Both the position numbers and the translations under genes were made by a program. Under the pieces are notes generated by a model, which saw nothing but the letters and a program-made list of their open reading frames with translations, did no database searches and was not told the DNA's origin. From Parafrankia irregularis (GTDB taxonomy: Bacteria > Actinomycetota > Actinomycetes > Frankiales > Frankiaceae), in NCBI RefSeq assembly GCF_001536285.1, contig NZ_FAOZ01000003.1, positions 62,001-126,000 on the forward strand: a DNA stretch of 64,000 nt, written 5' to 3'. Position 1 is the first letter of the stretch; every line of letters starts with the position of its first letter. Below, in pieces: positions 35,441 to 43,529 of this stretch.

Positions 35441-37012
35441 ATGTTACGTAGGACCCGAACTGCCGTGGCCGCCATCGTGGGCGGCGCGGTCCTCGCCCTG
35501 GGCGCATGCGGCGGTGGCAGCGACACCGCTGACACCACGTCGACATCCGGCGTCACCGGCCAACCGGTGGCCGGTGGCGAGGCGCGGATCCTCGCGCTCA
35601 GCGAACCGAGCAGTCTCGACCCGGTGGTCAGCGGGAACAACGCGGTCATCGCCGGCGTCATCGGCAACGCGCTCTACGGCTCGCTGATGATCGACGATGC
35701 CGACGGCAAGGTCGTCTACCGGATGGCGGAGTCGTTCGAGACGACAGACAAGGGCGCGAGCTTCACCCTCAAACTGCGCGCGGGCCTGGTCTTCTCCGAC
35801 GGCACCCCGCTCGACGCCGCGGCCGTGAAGTTCAACTGGGACCGGTTCCGGGACCCGGCCAACCGCTCGACGTACCTCGCGGACGGATCACTGATCGCCT
35901 CCACCGAGGTGGTTGACGACGTCACGCTCAAGGCCACCATGGTGAGCCCGGTACCGTCCTTCGCCGGGGCGATCATCAACAGCTCGCTGAACTGGATCGC
36001 CTCGCCCGACGCACTGAAGAAGGGCCAGGCCGAGTTCGACAAGAACCCGGTCGGCGCCGGCCCCTTCAAGCTGGCGAGCTGGACCCGCCAGGCCGAGCTC
36101 CGCCTGGTGAAGAACCCGAAGTACTACGACGCGCCCAAGCCCTACCTCGACAGCCTCGTCGTGCGGGCGGTGACCGACGCCGGCCAGCGCATCAACACGG
36201 TGACCAGCGGCGGCGCCGACATCGCGATCGACTCGAACCCGGTCAACATCGACAAGGGCAACTCCGCGGACCTCAACGTCAACGTGGCCGCGCTCAACGG
36301 CGGCTTCTTCATGGCGTTGAACACCCGCCGGGCGCCGTTCAACGACATCCGGGCCCGCCAGGCGTTCAACGCCGCGATCGATCTGGACGCGGCAAACCTG
36401 GCCGTCTACAACGGCACCGGTGAGGTCCCCGAGACGCTGTTCACCAAGGACTCACCGCTCTACGCGGACGTCCCGCTGCACAAGACCGACAAGGCGAGGG
36501 CCCAGCAGCTGTTCGACGAGCTGGCAGCCGAGGGCAAGCCGGTCACCTTCACCTTCACCTCGTTCGCGAGCACGGAGAACCGCACGCTGGCGGAGAACAT
36601 CCAGGCGCAGCTCAGCAGCTACAAGAACGTCAAGGTCGAGGTCAAGGTCGTCGACTACGCGGAGGTGCCCAAACTACGCAGCACCTATGACTTCGACATC
36701 CTGGTCAGCTCCGCCTTCTTCACCAACCCTGACCCGCGGCTGACCACGGCGTTCGCCAGCGGCTCCGCCGCCAACCTCTCCGGCATCGAGGACAAGGCGT
36801 TGACCGATGCCCTCGCCGCCGGGCGGGTCGCCACGACGGACGCGGAACGCAAGACCGCGTACACCACGGTGCAGAAGCGGCTGGCCGAGCTCTCGCCGCT
36901 GGTGTTCTACACCCGGCCGAACTTCGCCGCGATCGCCGGTACCGACGTCGGCGGTCTGCATCAGTACGGCAGCGGCTCGCTCCTGCCCGAGGAAGTCTGG
37001 ATCAAGAAGTAG
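35441..37012 (+). CDS. Peptide/nickel-type ABC substrate-binding lipoprotein
   Basis: A 523-residue family 5 solute-binding protein. The signal peptide MLRRTRTAVAAIVGGAVLAL ends in lipobox LGAC (Cys23) and a Gly/Ser/Asp/Thr linker. The mature part has the family-typical SEPSSLDPVVSGNN, GASFTLKLRAGLVFSDGTPL, VKFNWDRF and VGAGPFKL segments. It captures peptides, nickel chelates or other ligands outside the membrane. Placing this gene third, after both permeases, is less usual than the binding-protein-first order. The start ATG follows GAAAGG. Confidence 0.92.
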   Translation: MLRRTRTAVAAIVGGAVLALGACGGGSDTADTTSTSGVTGQPVAGGEARILALSEPSSLDPVVSGNNAVIAGVIGNALYGSLMIDDADGKVVYRMAESFETTDKGASFTLKLRAGLVFSDGTPLDAAAVKFNWDRFRDPANRSTYLADGSLIASTEVVDDVTLKATMVSPVPSFAGAIINSSLNWIASPDALKKGQAEFDKNPVGAGPFKLASWTRQAELRLVKNPKYYDAPKPYLDSLVVRAVTDAGQRINTVTSGGADIAIDSNPVNIDKGNSADLNVNVAALNGGFFMALNTRRAPFNDIRARQAFNAAIDLDAANLAVYNGTGEVPETLFTKDSPLYADVPLHKTDKARAQQLFDELAAEGKPVTFTFTSFASTENRTLAENIQAQLSSYKNVKVEVKVVDYAEVPKLRSTYDFDILVSSAFFTNPDPRLTTAFASGSAANLSGIEDKALTDALAAGRVATTDAERKTAYTTVQKRLAELSPLVFYTRPNFAAIAGTDVGGLHQYGSGSLLPEEVWIKK

Positions 37013-37050
37013 CCGGTCGTCCGCAGGGCGGAGGAGAGGTCCCGCATCCC

Positions 37051-38154
37051 ATGAGCATCGAGTCCGTCAAGAGCGCTCCGCAGGCAACGAGCGCCGAGCC
37101 CACCGGCAGCGCCGAGCCCACCAACAGCACTGAGCCCACCGGCAGCGCTGGGCCTGTTCTGCAGGTGCGCAACCTGCGTGCGTACATCGGCACCCCACGC
37201 GGTGTCGTCCGGGCCGTCGACGACGTCTCCCTCGACCTCGACCACGGCCAGGCGCTCGGTGTGGTCGGCGAGTCCGGGTCCGGCAAGTCGGTGATGGCTC
37301 GGGCGATCATGGGGCTGATGCCCGGGCGGTCCGCCTGTTCGGGTGAGGTCCTGTTCCAGGGCCGGGACCTGCTCTCCCTCCCCCGCCGGCAGCGCGCCGA
37401 GATCTGGGGCAAGCAGATCGCGATGGTGTTCCAGGACCCCGGTCGGTCGCTCAACCCGGTCGTCCGGGTGGAGCGCCAGCTCACCGAGGGAATGCGACGC
37501 CATCTCGGCGTCAGCCGTACCGAGGCGCACACCCGGGCCCTCGACCTCCTGCGGGAGGTCGGGGTGCCCGACCCCGAACGGCGGCTGCGCAACTACCCGC
37601 ACGAGCTCTCCGGCGGGATGCGCCAACGCGTCATGATCGCGACCGCGCTGGCGTGCGAGCCGACGCTGCTGATCGCCGACGAGCCGACCACGGCGCTGGA
37701 CGTCACCGTCCAGCGCCAGATCCTCGACCTGCTGCGGCGGGTGCAGCGCAGCCACGGCATGTCCATGATCCTCATCAGTCACGACCTGGCCATCGTCGCC
37801 GGACGCACCGACCGGACCGCGGTGATGTACGCCGGCCGGCTCGCCGAGGCCGGCTCCACCGGCGAGGTCTTCGGCGCGCCGCGGCACCGCTACACCCACG
37901 CGCTGCTCGAGGCGACACCCACCCTCACCCACGAACGCCACTCACCGATGCGCCTCATCACCGGCTCCCTGCCCGACCCGACCGACCCACCGGCGGGCTG
38001 CCGGTTCGCGCCGAGATGCGCGCACGCCGACGCCGCGTGCTCCGAGCCGGGGCCGACGATGGCCTCCGTCGGCGCTGACCACCAGGTCGCCTGTCTGCGT
38101 CCCGCGCAGACCGGTACCGAGAACCTCACCGGAGGTGAGCTCGTTGGCCGGTAG
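37051..38154 (+). CDS. Peptide/nickel ABC transporter ATPase (DppD type)
   Basis: A 367-residue ATPase. Walker A is GESGSGKS, the signature is LSGGMRQR, Walker B ends in [12 protein letters not shown] and the switch His lies in LISHDLAIV. The C-terminal oligopeptide-transporter domain has [15 protein letters not shown], whose cysteines suggest an Fe-S site as in related ATPases. The N-terminal 36 residues are a low-complexity tail with three 18-bp repeats ([18 protein letters not shown]; 37093-37146) absent from most homologues. The ribosome site GGAGGAGAGG is strong. It overlaps the next ATPase gene. Confidence 0.93.
   Translation: MSIESVKSAPQATSAEPTGSAEPTNSTEPTGSAGPVLQVRNLRAYIGTPRGVVRAVDDVSLDLDHGQALGVVGESGSGKSVMARAIMGLMPGRSACSGEVLFQGRDLLSLPRRQRAEIWGKQIAMVFQDPGRSLNPVVRVERQLTEGMRRHLGVSRTEAHTRALDLLREVGVPDPERRLRNYPHELSGGMRQRVMIATALACEPTLLIADEPTTALDVTVQRQILDLLRRVQRSHGMSMILISHDLAIVAGRTDRTAVMYAGRLAEAGSTGEVFGAPRHRYTHALLEATPTLTHERHSPMRLITGSLPDPTDPPAGCRFAPRCAHADAACSEPGPTMASVGADHQVACLRPAQTGTENLTGGELVGR
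37093..37146 (+). repeat. 18-bp in-frame tandem repeat, three copies
   Basis: Three copies of an 18-bp unit (gccgagcccaccggcagc and variants) at 37093-37110, 37111-37128 and 37129-37146 encode (A/T)EPT(G/N)S near the N-terminus of the DppD-type ATPase. The period keeps the frame. Confidence 0.85.
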
Positions 38155-39316
38155 CGGGACCGCGCATCTACGTGGCGAGGAAGCCCTGCTCAGCGTGCGG
38201 GAGCTGGTCGTCGAGTACCCGACGGGCGGCGGGGTCGTGCAGGCCGTCTCGAAGGTGAGCTTCGACGTCCTGCCCGGCAGGACGCTCGGCATCGTCGGCG
38301 AGTCCGGCTGCGGCAAGTCCACCACCGGTCGGGCCGTGCTGCGCCTCGACCGCCTCACCGCCGGCGAGATCACCTTCGCCGGCGAGCGCATCGACGGTGT
38401 GAGCGAGAACCGGATGCGCGAGCTCCGCCGCTCCATCCAGATGATCTTCCAGGACCCGGTGGGGTCGCTGAACCCCCGGCGCGCCGTCAGAGACATCGTC
38501 GTCGAGGGCCTCGCCGTCGCCGGGGTACCGAAGTCCGAGCGCGCGACCGCCTCGGCGGAGGTTCTGTCGCAGGTGGGGCTCGGCGGCGAGCGGTTCGCCG
38601 ACATGCTGCCGCGCCAGCTCTCCGGCGGGCAGGCCCAGCGGGTCGCGATCGGGCGCGCGCTCGCGCTGCGGCCCCGCCTGCTGATCTGCGACGAGCCCGT
38701 CTCCGCGCTGGACGTCTCCGTGCAGGCGCAGATCCTCAACCTGATCGAGGAGCTCAAGGCCGAGTTCGACCTGACCGTCGTGTTCATCGCCCACGACCTC
38801 GGGGTGGTGCGGGCGGTCAGCGACGACGTCCTGGTCATGTATCTCGGCAAGGTGTGCGAGTTCGGCGACGCCGACCTGGTCTACGACCAGCCCGCGCACC
38901 CCTACACCCGGGCGCTGCTCGACTCGGTGCCGCTGACCGACGCCGGTCGCGGCTTCACCGGCCCCGCGCTCGAGGGGGACCTGCCCTCACCGCTGGCGCC
39001 GCCGTCCGGCTGCCGCTTCCGGACCCGCTGCCCGCGGGCCGAGGAGCGCTGCGAGGCCGAGGAGCCACCGGTCCTCGAGATCCGTCCCGGACAGTTCGCC
39101 GCCTGCCACTTCCCGCTGACGCCGGTGACGGTGGCCGTGTCGGCCGCACCGGCGGACACCGCCGTCGAGCCGGAGCCCACCCCGACCGCCGATGCGACGC
39201 CCACGCCCACGCCCGATGCCACGCTCACGGCCCAACCCACGTCCACGAACGAAGCCGAGCCGGCCACCGGGCAGAAGACGACCAAGGTGCTCAGCGGCCC
39301 GGACGCCACCGGGTGA
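38144..39316 (+). CDS. Peptide/nickel ABC transporter ATPase (DppF type)
   Basis: A 390-residue ATPase. Walker A is GESGCGKST, the signature LSGGQAQRV, Walker B ends in LLICDEPVSALD, and the C-terminal GCRFRTRCPRAEERC carries the conserved cysteines. I start at TTG 38144, since GGAGGT lies seven bases upstream; GTG 38135 is in frame but overlaps that site. The gene overlaps the previous one by 11 bases. The last ~60 residues form a Pro/Thr/Ala-rich tail (PEPTPTADATPTPTPDATLT) not normal for this family. Function: powers the importer with the DppD-type subunit. Confidence 0.9.
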   Translation: MAGSGTAHLRGEEALLSVRELVVEYPTGGGVVQAVSKVSFDVLPGRTLGIVGESGCGKSTTGRAVLRLDRLTAGEITFAGERIDGVSENRMRELRRSIQMIFQDPVGSLNPRRAVRDIVVEGLAVAGVPKSERATASAEVLSQVGLGGERFADMLPRQLSGGQAQRVAIGRALALRPRLLICDEPVSALDVSVQAQILNLIEELKAEFDLTVVFIAHDLGVVRAVSDDVLVMYLGKVCEFGDADLVYDQPAHPYTRALLDSVPLTDAGRGFTGPALEGDLPSPLAPPSGCRFRTRCPRAEERCEAEEPPVLEIRPGQFAACHFPLTPVTVAVSAAPADTAVEPEPTPTADATPTPTPDATLTAQPTSTNEAEPATGQKTTKVLSGPDATG

Positions 39317-39386
39317 TCCACCGGAAACCGCCTCGACCGGCCGCGCCGGAACCCGCGATACCGGCTGAACCGGCGGCAGCGCGGCC

Positions 39387-40334
39387 TCAGAGGGCGGTGC
39401 GGGCGACGGTGGCGACGCAGTAGGGCTTGCCGGCCGGCCCGCGGGCGGTCACCTTGTACACGGCGACCGTGCGCCCGCGGTGCTCCGGCACGACGTCGTA
39501 GCTGACCGGGGCATCCACCTCGGCCCGGCGCAGGTAGTGCACGGTAACCGAGGTCGTCCGCAGGAGGCCTTCGGGGTCGTCGGCCGCCACCGCGGCCTGC
39601 TCCACACCGCAGAACAGGATGCCCCCGTGCACGGCACCGCTGCCGTTGCCGAACTCCGGGCGGGCCGGCACCACGATCCGCGTGCCGCCCGTGGTGTCGC
39701 CCGACCCGGCCACGGCTGCGGCAGCCGCGGACGTCCGGGCAGCTGCGGAGGAGGCGGAGGAACCGTTCGACGCGGCGGGCCCGAGGACGTCGAGAGCTGA
39801 CAGATCGCTCGCCCCGGCCACGGCCGTCGCGCCGGTCCGCTCGGGCTGCGCCCAGCCGGCGGCGACGAAACGCAGCTGCGCACGCCCGGTGGCGACCAGC
39901 CGGCCCGCGCCGTCGACGATCTCGCAGTGCGACAGCCCACGCGCCGCGTCGACGTCGACGACCGTGCCGTATGCCCGCAGCAGCGGCCCGGACCAGGGCG
40001 GCGGCGTGACGATCTCGACCGAGAGCTCGAACGTCACGAGGTGACTCCCGGTGGGGCGCGCCATGAAGACGGGCCGGCCGAGAACATCGTCGACCAGCAC
40101 GCCCAGGGAACCGACCGCCGTGGTGGCGCCGACGCCGGTCAGCCAGGGGCCGACCCCCATGGTCAGCTCGGCGCCGTCGGGCCGCTGCCGGTAGCCGCCG
40201 ACCCGGAAGATCGCCTGTGGCCCGCCGATCTCCTCATCAGCCGCGGCGTCCGTGGCCGCCGCGGCCGGGGCCGGGGCCGGGGTTGGCACAGACGGAACGG
40301 ACGGGCCTGTCGCCAGGCCGAAACCACTGGTCAC
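39387..40334 (-). CDS. Two-domain hotdog thioesterase-like protein
   Basis: About 315 residues. The C-terminal half carries a clear PaaI-type hotdog motif, AVHGGILFCGVEQAA, then TTSVTVHYLRRAEVDAPV. The N-terminal half shows a second, degenerate hotdog (TTAVGSLGVLVDDVLG, then FELSVEIVTPPP). The two are joined by an Ala/Ser-rich linker. Such tandem proteins are acyl-CoA thioesterases of actinobacteria. I chose the GTG at 40334 because GGAGGG lies nine bases upstream, rather than the GTG at 40361. It is the downstream end of a minus-strand group with the nitroreductase. Confidence 0.78.
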   Translation of the reverse strand: MTSGFGLATGPSVPSVPTPAPAPAAAATDAAADEEIGGPQAIFRVGGYRQRPDGAELTMGVGPWLTGVGATTAVGSLGVLVDDVLGRPVFMARPTGSHLVTFELSVEIVTPPPWSGPLLRAYGTVVDVDAARGLSHCEIVDGAGRLVATGRAQLRFVAAGWAQPERTGATAVAGASDLSALDVLGPAASNGSSASSAAARTSAAAAAVAGSGDTTGGTRIVVPARPEFGNGSGAVHGGILFCGVEQAAVAADDPEGLLRTTSVTVHYLRRAEVDAPVSYDVVPEHRGRTVAVYKVTARGPAGKPYCVATVARTAL

Positions 40335-40538
40335 GAACGGATGCCCTCCATGCTCGTCCACTGCGGCGTCTCCGCCACGAGGTCCGGACGCATGGTTCGT
40401 GCCGCGGCAGCAGGATCAGCCTTCGCATCCTGCGGTCCGCTCCGCCGCCCGGACAAGCCGGGGACGCCTGCGTGTCAGCAAAGACACATTCCGGGCACCG
40501 AGCCGGGCCGGGCAGCGGGCGAGGCGTCGGGCCAGGTG

Positions 40539-41201
40539 TCAGCTCGGCAGGAACGGGTTGTCCCAGGTGTCGAGAGCCGTCACGGTGCCCACCGGGCGGC
40601 GCCGCACCGGACCGTGCCTGCCCTCCGGCCAGCCGGCCGCGACCAGCGACGCGATCCGCCAGTCGTCCGGCATCCCGATGACCGACCGAAGCTTGTCCTC
40701 CCCGAAGGTGAACCACGTGCTCGGCACCGTGCCGAGCCCTTCGGCCCGGGCGGCGAGCAGGAAGTTCTGCATGGCGGGGAAGATCGAGCCGGCCTCGATG
40801 AACTCGGAGACGAACCCGGACAGGCGGTAGCAGAACAGCACGTAGACCGGCACCTTCTCGAAGTTGTCGACCAGGTGCAGCATGGTGCGGGTGAGCCGGG
40901 CCTGGCGTGACATGTCGTCGGGGGCCGGCGGCTCGGCCGACTGGCCGTAGATGGTGCGGACCCAGTCCCAGCCCTCGCGGAAAGCCGGGCCCAGCACGGC
41001 CCGCGCCTCGGGCGACCGCAGGACCACGAACCGCCAGGCCTGCGCGTTCGAACCGGACGGAGCCCAGGTCGCCGCCTCCAGGCAGCGGGCGAGCACCTCG
41101 TCCGGCACCGGGTCGGGGCGGAACCGGCGCAGCGAGCGCGCGGTGCGCATGGCCTCGCGCAGGTCGATGGTGGGCGCGGTCCCGGGTTCGGAATCACTCA
41201 T
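40539..41201 (-). CDS. Nitroreductase-family flavoprotein
   Basis: A 220-residue FMN-dependent nitroreductase-fold protein. The opening MRTARSLRRFRPDPVPDEVL, then the FMN site WAPSGSNAQAWRF, and AAGWPEGRHGPVRRRP near the end are typical. These cytosolic enzymes use NAD(P)H to reduce nitro groups, quinones or enones; some release iodide. It precedes the two-domain thioesterase in the same direction and follows the alpha/beta hydrolase gene, about 100 bases apart. It probably belongs to the 39-42 kb minus-strand unit. The physiological substrate is unknown. Confidence 0.88.
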   Translation of the reverse strand: MSDSEPGTAPTIDLREAMRTARSLRRFRPDPVPDEVLARCLEAATWAPSGSNAQAWRFVVLRSPEARAVLGPAFREGWDWVRTIYGQSAEPPAPDDMSRQARLTRTMLHLVDNFEKVPVYVLFCYRLSGFVSEFIEAGSIFPAMQNFLLAARAEGLGTVPSTWFTFGEDKLRSVIGMPDDWRIASLVAAGWPEGRHGPVRRRPVGTVTALDTWDNPFLPS

Positions 41202-41304
41202 TCGGCTTTACTCCTTCGGCACCGCGCCCCTGGACGGACACGACGCGGCATGAGGGAAACGACAGCGGTGACGACGTGGCTGAACGACAGCGGGGCCGGG
41301 CCGG

Positions 41305-42168
41305 TCAGGCCAGGGCCTTGTCCGCCCATGCGAGCAGCGGCGGGGCGAGCAGGGGCCAACGGGCGAACAGGCCCTCCTCCCTCGCCTCGGGGGTGTGCCG
41401 GTCGTTCCACTCGGTGTCACCCCACGGCGGCTCGGCGAGCACGGCCCGCGGGAGCAGCCGCGCGATGTGCTCGGAGGTCTCGCGCCGGTGGTGCAGGTCG
41501 CTCTCGCCGCTGCGGAACACCAGGGCCGGGATGTCCAGGCCGCGCGCGTCGTCGTCGGGCAGGCCCGGGACCAGCTCACCGTCGCGCGGGCTGTAGACCG
41601 CCATCCACCGCTCCATGGTCGCCAGGAACTCCCGGCGGTCCTGGTCGAGGATGCGCTGGCGGTTGGCCGGGTTGCGGGTGATGGGCTCCTGCCATTCCGG
41701 CAGGTCGGCCACGGCCTCCATCCCGTGGTGCCAGGCAGCGGTGAAGGAGCCCGCCGCATAGTGCACGCCGATGCTCATCAGGCCGTACACGCCCCCGCTG
41801 AGCCACCAGATCGCGAGGCCGGCGGCGATGTCGCGGTGGCGCGCGGCGGTGAGCAGGGAGACCCGGGAGCCGCCCGAGCCACCCGCGATGACGGTCGGGC
41901 CGAGGCCGAGGTGGCGGATCAGCCCGGCGAGGGCGTCGGCCTGCATCTGCGACTCGGACTCGCCATCGAAGCAGACGTCCGACTCGCCGGTGTTGGGACG
42001 GTCCCAGACCAGTACCCGCCGACCGGTGGCGGCGATCTCCGCCGCAAGCTCACGGATTCCCGGATCGTCCTTGCTGTACCGACCACCCGGAGTAATCACC
42101 CAGGGCTGCCCGGCAGTGCCGATCAGGTCGTAGGAGATCGATAACCCGTCAACCGTTGCTAGTGCCAT
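41305..42168 (-). CDS. Alpha/beta hydrolase (intact paralogue of the 22.6-kb protein)
   Basis: A 287-residue alpha/beta hydrolase. Ser98 lies in the elbow AGGSGGSRVSLL, an acidic residue in RSGESD, and His258 in the C-terminal helix region. Segments WDRPNTGESDVCFDGE and EPPWGDTEWNDRH are shared with the altered paralogue at 22630-23493 (about 58% identity, no gaps). Likely reactions are ester or C-C bond hydrolysis of a ring-cleavage product, by context. The ATG ends at 42168, only 25 bases from the divergent amidohydrolase ATG at 42194, so the two promoters must overlap the coding starts. Confidence 0.88.
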   Translation of the reverse strand: MALATVDGLSISYDLIGTAGQPWVITPGGRYSKDDPGIRELAAEIAATGRRVLVWDRPNTGESDVCFDGESESQMQADALAGLIRHLGLGPTVIAGGSGGSRVSLLTAARHRDIAAGLAIWWLSGGVYGLMSIGVHYAAGSFTAAWHHGMEAVADLPEWQEPITRNPANRQRILDQDRREFLATMERWMAVYSPRDGELVPGLPDDDARGLDIPALVFRSGESDLHHRRETSEHIARLLPRAVLAEPPWGDTEWNDRHTPEAREEGLFARWPLLAPPLLAWADKALA

Positions 42169-42193
42169 GGCTCACATATTAACATTGATATCT

Positions 42194-43369
42194 ATGTCAA
42201 GTTCCTTAAAAGAGAGTGGCCTGTTCATCGTCGACGCGGACTCCCACTGGTCCGAGCCGCCGGATCTGTTCACCAGGCGCGCGCCGGAGGCGTATCGCGA
42301 CCGGGTTCCGCGGGTGGCCGATGTCGACGGCACTCCTATGTGGATCTTCGACGGCAAGCCGGTGGGGCGCTTCAGCGCCGCCGGTGTCATCGGGCGCGAC
42401 GGCCGCAAGGAGGCCGCCGACATCGCCCTGCACCACTGGACGGTCGACCAGGTGCACGTCGGGGCCTACGACCCCCAGGTCCGCCTCGGGGTGCTCGACG
42501 AGTGCGGCATCGACGCCCAGATCATCTTCCCGAGCACGATCGGCCTGGGCGGCCAGGACCTCGGCGCCGCCAGCGACCCGGCGCTGACCAGGCTTTCCGT
42601 CGAGATCTACAACGACGCGATGGCCGAGATCCAGAGCGACTCGAACAACCGGCTGCTCCCGCTGCCGCTGATGCCCGCCTGGGACGTCGACCTGTGCGTG
42701 CGGGAGGCCAGGCGCGTGCACGCGCTCGGCGCCCGCGGGGTCAACATGACCTCCGACCCGCAGGACCTGGGCGCCCCGGACCTGGCCAACCGGGCCTGGG
42801 ACCCGTTCTGGGAGGTCTGCACCGAGCTGCGGCTGCCGGTCCACTTCCACATCGGGGCCAGCGTCACGACGATGACGTTCTACGGCAAGTACCCGTGGGA
42901 GTCCCACAGCAGCAACACCAAGCTCGCCATCGGCGGCACACTGCTGTTCATCGGGAACGCCAGGGTCGTCACCAATCTCATTCTCTCCGGTATCTTCGAC
43001 CGGCATCCGGGGCTGAAGACGGTGTCGGTGGAAAGCGGCGTCGGCTGGATCCCCTTCATTCTCGAGGCCCTTGACTACGAGATGTCGGAGAACGCTCCGG
43101 AAGAACTCGCCGCACTGAGCAAGGCGCCCTCCGAGTACTTCCGCAGCAACATCTACGCCACCTTCTGGTTCGAGAAGAACCGGAACAAGCTACCGGCCCT
43201 CATCGAGGCCGTCGGCGAGGACAACATTCTTTTCGAGACCGACTTCCCGCATCCGACCTGCCTGTACCCGAACCCGCTGGAGACCGTCGCGCCCAAGCTG
43301 GCGACGCTCGCTCCCGAGACCCGGGCGAAGATTCTCGGGGAGAATGCACGCAAGCTGTACCGGCTCTGA
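42194..43369 (+). CDS. Amidohydrolase, ACMSD/LigW-like
   Basis: A 391-residue amidohydrolase-superfamily TIM-barrel protein. The metal site opens with VDADSHWSEPPDL, His ligands appear in LPVHFHIGAS, and the Asp ligand lies in FETDFPHPTCLYPN. This branch contains decarboxylases and hydrolases of ring-cleavage acids (ACMSD, 5-carboxyvanillate decarboxylase). No ribosome site precedes the ATG at 42194, so a short-leader or leaderless mRNA is possible. The stop codon lies in the first unit of a 17-bp tandem array. It pairs in context with the divergent alpha/beta hydrolase. Confidence 0.87.
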   Translation: MSSSLKESGLFIVDADSHWSEPPDLFTRRAPEAYRDRVPRVADVDGTPMWIFDGKPVGRFSAAGVIGRDGRKEAADIALHHWTVDQVHVGAYDPQVRLGVLDECGIDAQIIFPSTIGLGGQDLGAASDPALTRLSVEIYNDAMAEIQSDSNNRLLPLPLMPAWDVDLCVREARRVHALGARGVNMTSDPQDLGAPDLANRAWDPFWEVCTELRLPVHFHIGASVTTMTFYGKYPWESHSSNTKLAIGGTLLFIGNARVVTNLILSGIFDRHPGLKTVSVESGVGWIPFILEALDYEMSENAPEELAALSKAPSEYFRSNIYATFWFEKNRNKLPALIEAVGEDNILFETDFPHPTCLYPNPLETVAPKLATLAPETRAKILGENARKLYRL

Positions 43370-43425
43370 CCCTGCACCGGCTCTGACCTTGTACCAGCGC
43401 TGACCTTGCACCAGCTCTGACGCAT
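43360..43425 (+). repeat. 17-bp tandem array over a stop codon, about 3.9 copies
   Basis: Units of form ccggctctgaccctgca start at 43360, 43377, 43394 and 43411, with one to three differences each. The first unit supplies the last codons and the TGA stop of the amidohydrolase (43367-43369). Each later unit also contains a TGA. Confidence 0.85.
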
Positions 43426-43529
43426 CGCCGCCGCGGTGGCCCGCTCCTCCCGTTCCCGGCCACCGCGGCATCCCCTGTCCGCCACCGCAGCAGGCCCGGC
43501 GCCTGCCTGCGAGTCAGGAGTACGCCCGC

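Noticed and set aside
43360-43425. Possible CRISPR array
   Set aside because: Units are contiguous 17-bp repeats without spacers and no cas genes are in the window. The same holds for the other tandem arrays.
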